64,000 nucleotides of DNA from positions 110,901 through 174,900 of the forward strand of contig NW_005434576.1 in NCBI RefSeq assembly GCF_000315625.1, read 5' to 3'. Below, in pieces: positions 21,573-33,200 of the stretch; position 1 is the stretch's first letter; every line of letters starts with the position of its first letter. The position numbers and the translations under genes were made by a program. Origin of the DNA: Guillardia theta CCMP2712 (taxonomy: Eukaryota; Cryptophyceae; Pyrenomonadales; Geminigeraceae). The notes under the pieces were generated by a model. It was given only the letters and a program-made list of their open reading frames with translations, made no database searches and was not told where the DNA came from.

Positions 21573-24500
21573 CCTCCTGTTCCTGCTCCTGCTCCTGCTC
21601 CCCTCCTGCTCCCGATTACCTGCACGTTTGCTGTCCCCGCCAGACTCAACCTTTCCGTGCTTGCCGACAAGATCCCTGCGACATGTCAAAGAGACAAAGC
21701 GAAACTTGTTGGCAGAAGAATGAGGAAAGGAGAACGAGTACAGAATGGGAAGAGAAGAGATGGTGAAGGAAGAAAGGGGATGGGAGGAGGGGGAGGAGGA
21801 GGAGGAGGAGGAGGAGGAGGAGGAGGAGGAGGAGGAGGAGCATACCTGCTACCATGCCTTTGGGACGGCCAAAGTCAAGGTTCGCATCCATTTTCTTGAG
21901 GTGCAGGAGGTGACTGAAAACACTCGTGTCGCTCCCTCCCGCCCTGCCGCGTTTCTCCGTCAGCGGCTGGGAAGAGATGGGAGGAGCTAAAGAGAAGTAG
22001 GGGGGGGGGGGGAGGGACAAGGAGCTGAGAGGAGGGAGGAGGGAGGGGAGGACGGAGTTTGTGAGGACGAGGCAGGAATAAACGAAGAATTCACTGAGAG
22101 ATGAGAAAGAGGCGGGTTGGCCGCACGAGCGACGAAGAGCGAAAGGGAGAAAATGAAGGAGATGGCAGTGCAGGACGTAGAGGAGGAGGGGGAGGGTATG
22201 GAAGACCTGGGAGGGGAGTAAAGGGGAGTGGAGAGGGAGGGAGGAGGAATGACAAAGATAGGGAAGGAAGGGGAGGGAGGGGAGAAAAGGAGTCAGGGAG
22301 GAATCACCTGACGTATTTGAAGAGCTCTTGGAGGAGTTCGTCCTCTAAGGAGCAGCACATGTAGAGGATGAGAAAGAGCCTCATCCTGTCGTTGGCCGTG
22401 CAGGAAATTTTGACGCGATCCTCCTCCGGCACCTGGATCTTGTAGCCGGACAGGAGATCTTCGATGGCTGGACGCGCTTCAGAGGAGAGGATGGAGCTGA
22501 GGATGAGGGGTAGAGGGGGATTGGGGGAAGGAGGGAAAGAGGAGTTGGGGGAAAGTAGGAAGAGGAGGAGAAGAACGACGAAAGTTAGAGGAGAGGTGGT
22601 GGCGGTAGTGGATGGAGATAGGGCATAAGGAGTGGGAAGAGGGAGAGAGAGAGCAGGTCAACCGTCGATGTTGGGAGCGTGAGGTTTCGACAGGATTTTC
22701 GATTCGACTTCGTAGAAGTCATCTAGCCCCCTCTTCTCAATCTCCTGCTCCTCCAATCAGCATCATCACCGCATTAGGGTATCTTGCTACTGCCCCACTC
22801 CTCCTCTTCCTTCATTCCTTCCTCCTCCTTCCTACGTCATAACCCCTGCGAGTCCTTCTTGTTTCTTCTCCCTAGCCTTCTCCTCCCCTTCCTCCCTCGC
22901 CTCCTCCTCCCCTTCCTCCCTCGCCTCCTTCTCCCCTCCCTCCCTCCCCTCCCTCCCTCCTCCCTCTTGCCTCCTGCTCCTTCGTCTGACCCCCATGCTT
23001 CATACCTCCGCAAGGTTCGTGACTATCTTCATGTGAGCATCTAGAATACGACCGCGAAAGGCTCTGCACAGAAGGAGTCAGCAAATCTTCTTCCTCTCCT
23101 CCAACCGATTCCCCCATCCTCTGATCCTCCCCTCAACTTTTTCAATGTCCCTTCTTTCAACCTCCTCCTCTTGTTCCCCTTTGCCCCCGTCCTCCTCAAA
23201 TCCTGCTTGTATCTTCCTCCAGCCGTCTTTCTCTCCCACTACCTCTTCATCCCGTCCTCTGTGCAAGTCGTTCCATTGTCCCACCTTCCCCTCTCCTCCT
23301 CGCCTCTCACTTACTGTTTCAATTCTGCTCTGAGAGGAGACTCGGGATCCACCTCCTCGTCCTGTTTGAACAATTTTTGAGGAAAAGCTGGGGGAGAGGG
23401 CAAGCTGGAGGAGGGGCGAGTGAAGAGAGGAAGAAGGAGAGCGGAGAGAAAGAGCAGGAGCAGGAGGAGAGCAGGAGCAGGAGGAACAGGAGCAGGAGAG
23501 CAGCAGCAGGAGGAGGAGCAGCAGTAGTAGAACCAGGGGCAGGAGGGCAAAGGGGAGAGTACTTTATCAAAGGACAGCCGGTCCTGCAGATCCTTCACCA
23601 CGTTGGGGATGGTATCGTTGAGGTTCTTACACCAGAAATTATCCTCCTTGCCTGTAGCTGTGTGAGACTTTTGATGACGTGGCAGCGGGAAATGAGAAGA
23701 GAGAGCAAACGATACAAAGGCAACGAATTCAAGGCGGGAGACGATCAGTCAGACAGATGGAGGAGGAGCAGGAGCAGCAGAAATCAGAGCAGAGCAGAAG
23801 TAGGTGGAGACAAGGAAGTAGTAGTAGTAGGAGTAGTAGGAGGAGGAGGAGTAGGAGTAGGAGGAGGAGGAGTAGGAGGAGGAGGAGTAGGAGGTGGTGG
23901 AAGAGGAAAGGAATAGCGGGACAGGAGAGGGAGTAGGAGCATAAGGAAAGGGAAGGTCATAACGTACTCAAGGGCCAGAAGAAGTGCTTAGGAGAAGTGC
24001 TGTTTGAAGATTGCTCTATAACCCCACCTCATGTCAGTGAGCATTATCAACAAAAGTGCCGGAAACACATCTTCTTGAAGTTTGCAAGACATCGCTCCCC
24101 TCTCCTTAGCCCTGATGGCCTCCACCATGAACTTTTGTCATCTTTCTCCTCCTCCTCCTTATCGTCGTCGTCGTGGTCGTCCCATCCTCCTCCTCCTCCT
24201 CCTCCTCCTCCTCATCATCATCATCATCATCACCATCTGAGTTGGACCATTGCAATCGTTTCAATGATGTCGTACTTCACCTTGTTTCGTCGGGATGGCA
24301 ACCGTGTTGACATGTATACCAAGACAGTCATGGATCAGCGGTCTGTATTCGCAATGATGATGCAGCATGATCGGAAAATCGACAATCTGCAAACAGTCTT
24401 ACATCCCATCATCCATCATCACAGACAAGAAGCGTGTCGTGCAATGTCCAGAGATCAGAGAAAGACAGCTATCACATCTCCTCACCCGGTCTGCGATCAC

Positions 24501-25210
24501 AAGGATGGGACGAGGGGTCTCATCTATCTCAGGGTTCTCCCCGTCCTTTGTGGGCTCGAACGAGTAGATATGCCTCCCGAGCTGCTCATTGATCTTCGCC
24601 CTCAACCTCTCTGCGACCCTGATTGCCCACATGCTGCGATGTTGCGTTTCAAGTTTGTTTGTTCGGTCGGAGATGCAAGGATTGGTTGCAGAGAAAACAC
24701 GATCAGCAAGATTGAAAGGGAGAGGCAACCTCCAATCTCTCGTACCTCTTCTGCGCGAAGATCACTGGCTTCAGGTTGCAAGTGATCAGAACGTTAAGAA
24801 GTCCTTCAGAGATTTGCTGCAAACTCCGTCTTCAGGCGCAAACATCGCAGGACAGGTTCTGGATACCTCTACCATGTCATGGTAATCGCCTTTCTTATGA
24901 CACATATGCAGGTTAGAGTAGCAATCTCTCAAGCCCAGCTCGAACATGTCGTCGTCTGCAAGTGAGCTCTTCCTTCAGTAAATTGTACACTTGTGAACAG
25001 GATTGCAATCAAGACCGAGAGAGATGAAGTCTATCGGAAGAGTGATACACGAGCTGAGAGTTGCCTTGAGAGCATCTTCCGGAAACTCCTGAGCAACCAG
25101 CCTGTCACCTTCGGGACTAAGAACGTGTCGTTTGAGAAGAAGAAATCCACGAGGAGAAAGTGCTACAATCGTCGTCTTCATCATCGTCCCATCATCATCA
25201 TCATCAACAA

Positions 25211-25245
<35 letters not shown>

Positions 25246-26236
25246 TTCGTGAAGATAACAAAAGACAACAGAACGATCATATTTAAAGTTCGGATCATTT
25301 ACAAGCAATGTGTAGCAAGTGGCACGACAAATACAATTGCAAGCATGTCAACAGCAACAATCATGCAAACCTTGAAAATGTCATGCACTCTCGATGGATT
25401 ATGCGGCCCTGACAGGTGTAGGTAATAAGATGTATATTGGTTTCTAAGGAAACTCTGCATGATCTGCTCGATCTGATCAGAGGACGAAAACATCAAGAAT
25501 TCTTCATCAAGGGTCTTACAGCTTTGGCTGTGTGATTGTTCAATCGGCAGAACATCATCACCGGCACGTCCAGACTACCTTCACCCTCATTGATATGTTG
25601 GTGATTCACCACTCCGTGCAGCACTGGAAATCTCACAAGTCAACCCGACGGCAGCGAATCGGAGGGAAGTCAAGGGGATCACTTAAATCAAAAGGTCTGA
25701 TAGCCATCGACAACACGTCTCTCCAGTGCTCGTCGTACTCTATCATGCGGAGAGCTCCGATTTCTGTCGTCGGTCAACGGGAGGGATGCGTTGCTAGTGA
25801 TCAGGGCTTACTCATCGAGGAGTTGTAAGGTTTGACTCGACTGAGGACTTGTTCCAAGACTGAAGCTTGCTTCTTGACGAGAGACTGAGGAAGAGGAGGA
25901 GGAGGAGTATGTGAATGGGGAGGAGGAGGATGTGGAGGAGGAGAAGGGGGAGGAGAGTGAGATTCTCCTCTCCATCTCGAGCAAACAAGGAATCCTTACG
26001 TATGGCAACGACGACGCATGCACTCCTTGCACTTGCACCGCTTCCCCTTGGCCGCTACCGCCTCGAAGGCGAAGCCAAAGATCGCCTCGATGCAGATTTC
26101 CCACAGACGTCACACCTGGCAACACCTCGTCATGTGACGATGCAGGTGTACCACGGCCGGTCTCACATCCAATGGAAGGCAGCAGAAGGGCAAGGGTTGC
26201 CAGTCCCATGTGCATGACAGTCCTCGCGGGCGCCAT
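20643..26236 (-). CDS. SCFD1: Sec1/Munc18 (SM) protein of the SLY1/SCFD1 type with N-terminal signal peptide
   Basis: SLY1 proteins bind syntaxin-type SNAREs and drive ER-Golgi membrane fusion. Family blocks were pieced together over more than a dozen exons: LRMIEYDEHWRDVLS; VVNHQYINEGEGSLDVPVMM; QYTSYYLHLSGPHNPSRVHD; DFISLDDDMFELGLRDCYS; ISEGLLNVLITCNLKPVIF; RPILVIADR then MLHHHCEYRPLIHDCLGIHV; EDNFWCKNLNDTIPNVV; ILDAHMKIVTNLAE; RGLDDFYEVESKILSK; DRMRLFLILYMCCSLEDE; AMVFVNGGGNFVEMMD; YGTTDMISPDQ joined to FLHQLAICGKAG with stop at 20645-20643. The proposed first exon (26236-26000) encodes a signal peptide (hydrophobic MGLATLALLLPSIG) and LRLRGG at residues 55-60. It ends TAC|GTAAGG and joins in phase 0 to SLVKKQASVLEQVL at 25884. 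A signal peptide is unexpected for a cytosolic SM protein. The alternative is a separate short gene. Confidence 0.82.
21527..21602. repeat. (TCCTGC)n hexanucleotide repeat in a SLY1-type gene intron
   Basis: This is the same hexanucleotide as in EXO1 (GAGCAG is its reverse complement in another register), here in an intron between SM-family exons. Confidence 0.8.
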
Positions 26237-26891
26237 GGGCTAGGCGTCTGAGCTGCAGGCTATTTAAGCATGCTGCTGCTGCTGATGATGACGATGATGA
26301 TGGTGGTGGTGGTGGTGGTGGTGGCGGTGGCGGTGGTGGTGATGATGAGGAGGAGGAGAGGAAGGGGGGGGGGGGGGGAAGGGGCAGGTGGTTGTGGTAG
26401 AGGAGGAGGAGGTACTACCTCAAGAGGTTAACCGTGGCAGAAGTCGCGGTATCCCTGATGATCCTTACACCATCACAAAATTGTTGACCTTCGGCACCGA
26501 GTAAGAGCGGCACATGCTTCCTGTCAAGTCATCTTGTCTCGACCTCTGCTCTCGCTGCCCTGCTCTCGATATCACCTCCCTCACTTGACGGCCCTCGTTC
26601 CTTCCTCCTATGTTCCTCTTGCCCTTCCTTTCATATTTCTCTCCTCTCCTTTCCTTCTTGGTCTCCTCGTTTCTCCCCTTCTCCTCCTCCTCTCTTCTCA
26701 TCTTCTCCCTCCCTCTCCTTCTCCATCACAACTCTCCCCTACTTCTCCTTCTCCTTCTCCTCCTTATCATGACGTCCTATCGTGCTGGACGCATTTCTTT
26801 CGGCAAGAGTGGTCGCATAATACATAGGATGTATCAGATGTATCCTTAAGGATACCAGGTATGAGGGGGATGATAAGAGGACCTCGGTGAG
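26237..26891. other. Divergent intergenic region, triplet repeats
   Basis: It contains CTG/GAT/GGT triplet runs (26270-26350), a G run near 26367-26380, and a long CT-rich tract (26580-26765). It should hold promoters for the SM-protein and UBA genes. No exon was seen. Confidence 0.4.
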
Positions 26892-27830
26892 ATGGCGAAG
26901 GAGCAAGTGGTTCGAGCGCTGATAGAGCTCGGCTTCGATGCTGAGAGGAGCGAGGCAGCGGCAGAAGCATGCGGAGACAGCGTGGAAGCGGCGGTTGCAT
27001 GGCTCGTGCAAAGAGGCGAGCAGGGGAGCCAAGGGAGAGGAGCGAGCGGACAAGCTGTTTCTGGTGGACCCGGCGGACAGGTTTCGGAGGAGAGAAGCCG
27101 AGCTGAAGCGAGAGACGAGCAGATTGATGCTGTGGGCAGCGAGGGTCCTGTCGTGGATCAATCGGGAGGGAACGTGTGGAGTGTGGTTGGAGGTTGGCCA
27201 GAGGACCCCCTGGTTTGTCTTGCAGACACGAATCAATTCAATTTGCATGATACGGGAGATGGTTGGGTTGTGATGCATGCGACTATGGGTCAACCTCTTC
27301 TATTCATTGCGGAGACCAGCACATGGTATGGGAAGATGTTCGCAGGGGGAGCAAGAGAGGTTGAGTACATTCTTACCGATGTGGGGCGTCGGCCAATCGT
27401 CAAGATATCGAAAGCTTTCGGTTTTTTCTCGCAGGAAGCTAAGGTTTCTTACATTGTAGCACCAGAAAACGCCATCCTGGCGGACCGCTTGTCGATAGGC
27501 TCCATCAAGCAAGAGACTACGTTCTCACGTCGCACATTCCTTGTCTCGGATTCAACTCCGCATCATGCTGCTGGCGACGTCACCATAGAAGCTCCCAGCT
27601 TTGCAGACAAGCCCTTCACGATCAAGCTCGGGGACAGTACTCTTGGTACCATCATGCAGCCGAAAAATGGACTTGGCGTCGCCTCAATCTCTCTGCATCC
27701 GAACGCGTTGGATCCTTTCCGGTCAAACAGGATGAGAGCGCTTTTGATCGCGGCTGCTGTAATCATCAGTGACGTCCATTGGGGCATGTCGCCTGGCCCA
27801 GCGACTATCTTGAAAGCTCTGCCGCATTAG
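26892..27830 (+). CDS. UBA domain fused to a scramblase-like (Tubby/LURP-fold) domain
   Basis: A single-exon frame of 312 residues. The N-terminus MAKEQVVRALIELGFDAERS, continuing with DSVEAAVAWLV, is a UBA ubiquitin-binding three-helix domain with the MGF/LGF-type loop. After an acidic linker, WPEDPLVCLADTNQFNLHDT, then TSTWYGKMF, REVEYILTDVGRRPIVKISK, FTIKLGDSTLGTI and the hydrophobic end RMRALLIAAAVIISDVHW follow the strand order of phospholipid scramblase-like proteins, which end in a single hydrophobic helix. Family members modulate membrane lipid asymmetry or act as lipid-responsive regulators; which applies here is unknown. The UBA call is strong and the scramblase call moderate. A link to ubiquitin-tagged membranes is an inference. 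Confidence 0.7.
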   Translation: MAKEQVVRALIELGFDAERSEAAAEACGDSVEAAVAWLVQRGEQGSQGRGASGQAVSGGPGGQVSEERSRAEARDEQIDAVGSEGPVVDQSGGNVWSVVGGWPEDPLVCLADTNQFNLHDTGDGWVVMHATMGQPLLFIAETSTWYGKMFAGGAREVEYILTDVGRRPIVKISKAFGFFSQEAKVSYIVAPENAILADRLSIGSIKQETTFSRRTFLVSDSTPHHAAGDVTIEAPSFADKPFTIKLGDSTLGTIMQPKNGLGVASISLHPNALDPFRSNRMRALLIAAAVIISDVHWGMSPGPATILKALPH

Positions 27831-27839
27831 CCTGTTGCA

Positions 27840-28500
27840 ATATCCGACAAGAAATCTTGTTGCTCTCATTTACCTCGTCGGCCGGGCCCAGTCAATCGCC
27901 GCACATGAATTCAGCTGAACCGTTAATAATGATTGACCCGGGCAGAGTCTGTAAAAAGTAAAAAAACCAGTGATCGGGTGTCACTGTGTAGTTTTCGAGT
28001 TTCCAGGCCGTGGAATTCAAAGCCGTAGCTGGCCCAGTGGTCACTGGTGAGATCGGTGCCATGATAGTAACTTGACTGTGACTCCGAGGCTCAGCAGTTC
28101 CGAGTCAAGTGACCAGTGAGTCGGGACGGCAAGTTGACAGCCGCACTGACTCGTACTAGAGTCGAAGTATGGAGACATCATTCTTCAGTGAATGAAGCGG
28201 CTGCCCGCCACTGGCAGCCCTGCTGATCGGCGGCGGGCCCGGCGGGCCAAACGACGGTTTCGCCAGGCCTATTATCCCCTCCGACGCGAGCCCAGTTGCT
28301 TCCAAGTACCGGGTAGTCATGGTCTCACAGCTTCCAAGTACCGGGTAGTCATGGTCTCACAGGGCAAAGTACCGGGTCAGTAAAGCACCATAATTCCCAT
28401 TTAGGTACCCGTAGTAGCCTCCACCCAGAGCCCGGAGCAAATTTCCTTTATTTTGGCAACACGTCAGCCCATGGCGAACCAGAGCAGGCGCATGCGCGCG
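27840..28500. repeat. GC-rich dispersed repeat island
   Basis: It carries GGGCCCGG-type blocks, scattered GTGACCAGTGAGTC-like and ACTGACTCG words, and short TACCGGGTA palindromes. Similar words recur at 29980-30020, 41603-42110, 55260-55720 and 62440-62640, so this looks like a dispersed family. No coding frame was recognised. Confidence 0.55.
28298..28361. repeat. Two perfect tandem copies of a 32-bp unit
   Basis: The unit beginning GCTTCCAAGTACCGGGTAGT occurs at 28298-28329 and 28330-28361. A partial third (AAGTACCGGGT) follows at about 28367. Confidence 0.9.
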
Positions 28501-28657
28501 AATGGGATCTGAGCTGGGCTAGAAGTGGAAGGAAGTAAGGCAAGAGCATTCTTTGAAGCATTTCTCTGCTACATAGCTCTTCAATCTTGTATCAGCGTGC
28601 CATACTCATCTGCATTTCTGCCAAAGGAGCTGCCCCGCACAAACTTCGCCAGCGAAG

Positions 28658-29913
28658 ATGAGCGGCAATATTCAGAGCGTGGAGGTTGCTCCTCAGCCTC
28701 CTCCGTTCTCACCTCCTGTCCCCGTGGGTTCGGACTCGTCGAACTATGGCTCGGGGATCCTAGAGGATACGACATTGGACGAGCCTGTGCTGGACACAGT
28801 GAAAAGAGATTTGGGGATGGTCTGGACCAAGTTAACGAAAGTGATGATGCCTTCGAGGGATACACGGGATGAGCTACGAAACTGGTGAGTCCTGTGCTGG
28901 ATGATTTCTTGCTCTGATCTCCGTTCACGCATGCAGGGATTTGTGGGGGCCTCTTTTTCTTTGTTTGATCCTCGCAATTCTACTCAGCATCGATGAATCT
29001 GGGAACATACAAGAGAGCACGAACAGAGATCGACCTGCGGTTGTCTTCTCCGTCATGCTGTTGGTGAACACTTACATGTCGTTGAGGGCATTCTCTGTTA
29101 ACTTGAATTTCGCGTGTTTCAGGTTGTTTGGGTTGGAGCTGTTGTTGTGACAGTGAACGCGAAGCTATTGGGAGGAAATGTATCATTTTTTCAGGTTCTC
29201 TTTCACTTGTCATGGAGATCTCATGAGATTTTTTGATGTACATGACTGATTGAATTGTTCCATAGAGATTTGTGGTGAGCGATATCGTTGACTCCGTGTG
29301 TCACAGAACATTTGTCTGCTGGGGTACTGCGTGGCTCCGATGATTCTTGCCACTTCGCTTTGTATGATCGTCCGTGTCTCCATCCCCGACCAGGTTGTGA
29401 TGTTTTCCCAGCAAGATGCTGTGACTGATGGTTGGAACAGTACTATTACTGCACTGAAATCAAAGTCCTCAACCTGCAGAATGTCACAGACCCAAGGACT
29501 ATCCGTTGCAATGTATCCTCTTCTCGCGACGTCCTCTTCTTGCTCTGACTAGACTCCCACAGGGCTGGTCGGACGTCACGACATGCCCAGCTGGACGTCA
29601 GTGCGACGTCATCAAGGTCCCGACCATGTCGCCCGTTTGCCTTCGAGTTGGTTGACGCCTACGGCAGACTGGCGTTGCGAACGTTATTCTCCGCCTGCTC
29701 TTCTCCCTGGGAGGGATGCTGTGGTCCTTGCGGTCTTCTCTGGGTTTTCTCTCTGAGGTTATTGCCCGTTGTAACATCATGGCATGAGCGCTGACTGAGA
29801 TGCTTCATGGGCAGGTGGTTGTTCCTCAGAGGCGCGCACTGGCTGCATACCCAGTCTTGCTGTTCTTCACTGCTATCACATGGATGATCATGTTAAGAAC
29901 AAGCTCTGCATAA
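28658..29913 (+). CDS. YIPF6: YIPF6/Yip4 family Golgi membrane protein
   Basis: YIPF proteins are five-pass Golgi/ER membrane proteins that bind Rab GTPases and support vesicle formation. ATG 28658 starts MSGNIQSVEVAPQPPPFSP. The exon ends LDEPVLDTVKRDLGMVWTKL and DELRNW. Next is DLWGPLFLCLILAILLS (first membrane span). Then come VVWVGAVVVTVNAKLLGGNV and SFFQ joined to NICLLGYCVAPMILATSLCM, the most conserved YIPF6 block. After a longer intron (about 29400-29665, with GGACGTCA-rich sequence), NVILRLLFSLGG and SSLGFLSE are followed by VVVPQRRALAAYPVLLFFTA and ITWMIMLRTSSA with stop at 29911-29913. The alignment to YIPF6 from memory is continuous. Exact donors in the second exon (near 29054) are uncertain. 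Confidence 0.88.
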
Positions 29914-30024
29914 TCTTTAAAGTACAGTTACTTGATACTACCACACATCGAATGAACACCTCACCGTTCAACGGTTACCGTACATACCGGCCGGGCCCGG
30001 CACGCTAGTCAGTGATGGGGGCAA

Positions 30025-30048
30025 AACTTCGACTCCTCTGAGGCGAGT
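30025..30048. repeat. 24-bp block, directly repeated at 41579-41602
   Basis: AACTTCGACTCCTCTGAGGC plus GAGT occurs here and at 41579-41602 in the same orientation. The DNA just inside each copy is inverted between the two loci. Confidence 0.9.
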
Positions 30049-30210
30049 CCGGGATGGGTTGTCAAGAAGAGTGAAATCCGTTGCTTCACCCCATCATGGC
30101 GCCAAGATGGCGGGGAGCCGCAGCGCTGCTCGTCATGCGGCTGACGATGGTGATGGGGCAGACGCCAGCAGGCCGAGCAGGTAGGAGGATAGCTGGGGAG
30201 TGAGGAGAGG
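30049..30210. repeat. Outer arm of inverted repeat (162 bp), partner 41417-41578
   Basis: By eye, 160 of 162 bases match the reverse complement of 41417-41578 with no length change. It covers the 5' flank, first exon and start of intron 1 of the two paralogous secreted genes. Confidence 0.85.
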
Positions 30211-33200
30211 ACATGTCAAATCCTGTCCATCTCAGGGTACTCCCTCGGAAGCACATCTCAAACGAGCCTTGCAAGCGACTATACAACATTGGCTGGAGGT
30301 AAGGGTCTGTACCGATCTGTCAATCATCTGTCGAACATCAAGGAGGAAGGGGAATGACGTTGTCACTGCAGCTGTGATATCCTCGGACCCGACAACGTCT
30401 TACCAGTTCACCGTGGAGGCATGGGTGAAACTTGAGCCAGTATCGTCCTCTTCGTACGTGGGCGTTGTTGTGGGAGGCATCGACAGTGTGTCATCGGGAA
30501 CATGCACATCCATAAGTGGTAAGAGACTGCGACACGTCGTTGACACACACGAGAGCACTCTCCTCATCGATCATGAAACTTTCAATCTCCTCTCGGTGTG
30601 CTGGGTTTCGGACAGAGTGAAAGGCATTTGCACATATTCGTCCTCCATCCTCACGATTTCTTCTCATCCTGTAACGTCGATTTTTTACTTCCAGGAAGCT
30701 GCTCCAATCCAGTTCCCCTCGGTGGTTGTTCCTCGAACTGTAGTTTATCCACCGTGACATCTCAGAAGTGTGACTTGTCAAAAATCGTGAAAAGTTCGAA
30801 TCCTGAGAAAGGCTCTGGCAGATCATTCATGTTGTACTGCGGAGGACAAAATCAAGCCAGCGGACATTGCGGTATGATTGTTGTGTCAACATCACTGTCC
30901 TTTTGGCCTTGATTACATATGTACAGGACTTGCCGTCGTCAACACCAAACTTGTACAGGAAAGAAATGGAACTGAAGCAAGCATGTTGCTTCTGATTCTT
31001 GTTTGCACCAGATCACCACAGGACCGAACTCGATCCCGATGTCAACCTGGAACCATATTGCCGGTGAGGACGTCTTGTGGTCGAAAGCACGGGCAGAAGA
31101 TGACATCTCATGTACACGGTAGCTTCTTTCATTAGTGGTTCTTTCAAGGTGAAGAAACACACCTTAACTTGGATCGAATGATCAGCTTTATCGGCATGAC
31201 ATCTGAAATGGCTGAACAGATTTATCTCAACGGCGCCCTAAAGGATTCTTTCACATTCAGCACTCTGTCGAGCATCCAAGGTTTACATGCTTTTATTCTG
31301 ATTCTGTCAGTTGACATGCTGGTTTTCTTGTTGTCTTGTTTCCAAAGGTTCACATTCTCTCTCAATTGCAAGTAGAAAGACACTTGTAAGATAAAGGAGG
31401 GAGGCAGGGAGGCAGGGAGGCAGGGAGGCGGGCAGGAAGGGATGCAGGGAACGAGGGAGGGAGGGAAAGAGCACGTCGATTCAAAGAATGAAAACATTGA
31501 AGTTATGGACAATCAGGGAAGCGGGTTTGGATATGGCTGCTTCAGCGGCTCGTTGGATGAGATAAGAATATGGAAACAGGTAAGCTCTCAATCCAGATAG
31601 TGCAGGGAATGATGATCCTGATCGCGATGACCATTCTGACGGAGATCATGCGAATTGATGATAATGAAACGTGTCGTTAGCGTTTCTGATCGATCTGATC
31701 AGTTATGCTCCAGGTACGAAATCCTCAACAGACCATGATAGACATGCTGGATACTTCAGCAAAGGTCACAGACCTTGTGTATTACTGGTAGATGACATTC
31801 TACTCCCAATACCTCTATCAAGAAGTAAGCGTGATATTGCATTTTCCATTGATACAAGCTGGCAGGCAATTCAACGAGGGGGTCAAGGTTCAGAACTCAA
31901 CTGGAAATCGTGTCATCATCGAGGGGATAACGGTCAGTGGGTCTAAGAGGGCTATGAAATCTTGAATACCATCTCACGTGATTGTTCAAGGGGACTCTTA
32001 TGACTATCTCAACTATTCCAACATTCCAAACTCAACCCGTTGGTAAAGTCTTCGTTCCCCTCCTCTTCTCCACCGGGTCTTATGTGACCGTGTCTTGTCT
32101 TGTCTTGTCTTGTCTTGTCTTGTCTTGTCTTGTCTTGTCTTGTCTTTCTTTCTTAACCCTTCTCCATTGATGAATCAGACTTGCTCTGATAACTCACAAA
32201 TGGTGATATGGGTATATCAACATCCCCTTCAAATCTACACACCCACCCTTTTTTTTTCTGATACAAGTTTTTTCAGTTGACGGAGCCACGTACATTGACA
32301 GACCAGCAAAGGCAGTGATCAGCGCAATCTCCGGTTGTACTTTGACAACTCTCCAAAACGGCAACATTGTCATCACATACAGGTCATCCACTCGTTTGCT
32401 ATGCTAAGCACGACGACACATTTTTTCGACAATCTTCAACTGTTTGTTATCGTCTTTGATGTTCCACATGACCGAATGTCACTTATACTCATCTCAACCC
32501 TCTCGTTTCCTCCTTCATGGCTACATCTCTCCCCGACCTTGATTTCCGATTCCTGTTTGTTCACTTGCTCTCTAAAAGTTTTTTCTCTACAGCCTGGGGG
32601 TCGAAGGGAAATGGAAAATTGCTCTCAGCGATCAGAACCCCAACGACGGCATCTCCATCTCTGATCCTCCTTTTCTTCCAGCCCCATATGGCATTCCGCA
32701 GGTGAGGAGTAAGGAACAGGAGCAGGGAAGAGGGGGAAGAAATGTGCAGAAGTCTTACGACGCAAACTATGCAGGATGCAACTTTCAGTGATACTGGAAC
32801 TGCTCCTTGTGTTGGCAGCACTCCTCCTTGTCTTCCTAGTTACTGCAACGGGAATGCCGAATGTCCTGTAAAATCTCCTTCTCTTCTCTTCCTCCTTATT
32901 CCATTCCTCGTCCTCCCTCGTCTACTCGCGTCCCTCCTCCATTTCATCCTCCTCTTCTCATTACCTCCCTATGCTTTTGCCTGCTGTCATCGTCCCCTTC
33001 CTACTGCTCTCCTTGCCCCTCCTTCCTCTCTCCTCCCTCTGCTTCGCCCGCCTCCTCCCTGACGCTTTTGGTCCTGCGTGCAGCCCAACCAGTTGATCGG
33101 TTCCTACATAGAGAGAGTTCTCACCTGGAACCCTCAGAACAACGCGGGCTGGGTCGTTCCTGCTGGGGGTTTTGAAATTCGAATCTCCTCAATTGAGAGG

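Noticed and set aside
25150-25260. (Asp)n-rich frame upstream of the SM-protein exon EFPEDALKATLSSC
   Set aside because: A CGT/CAT triplet repeat. An acceptor (GCTCAG) after it shows that it is probably intronic, although an acidic loop cannot be fully excluded.
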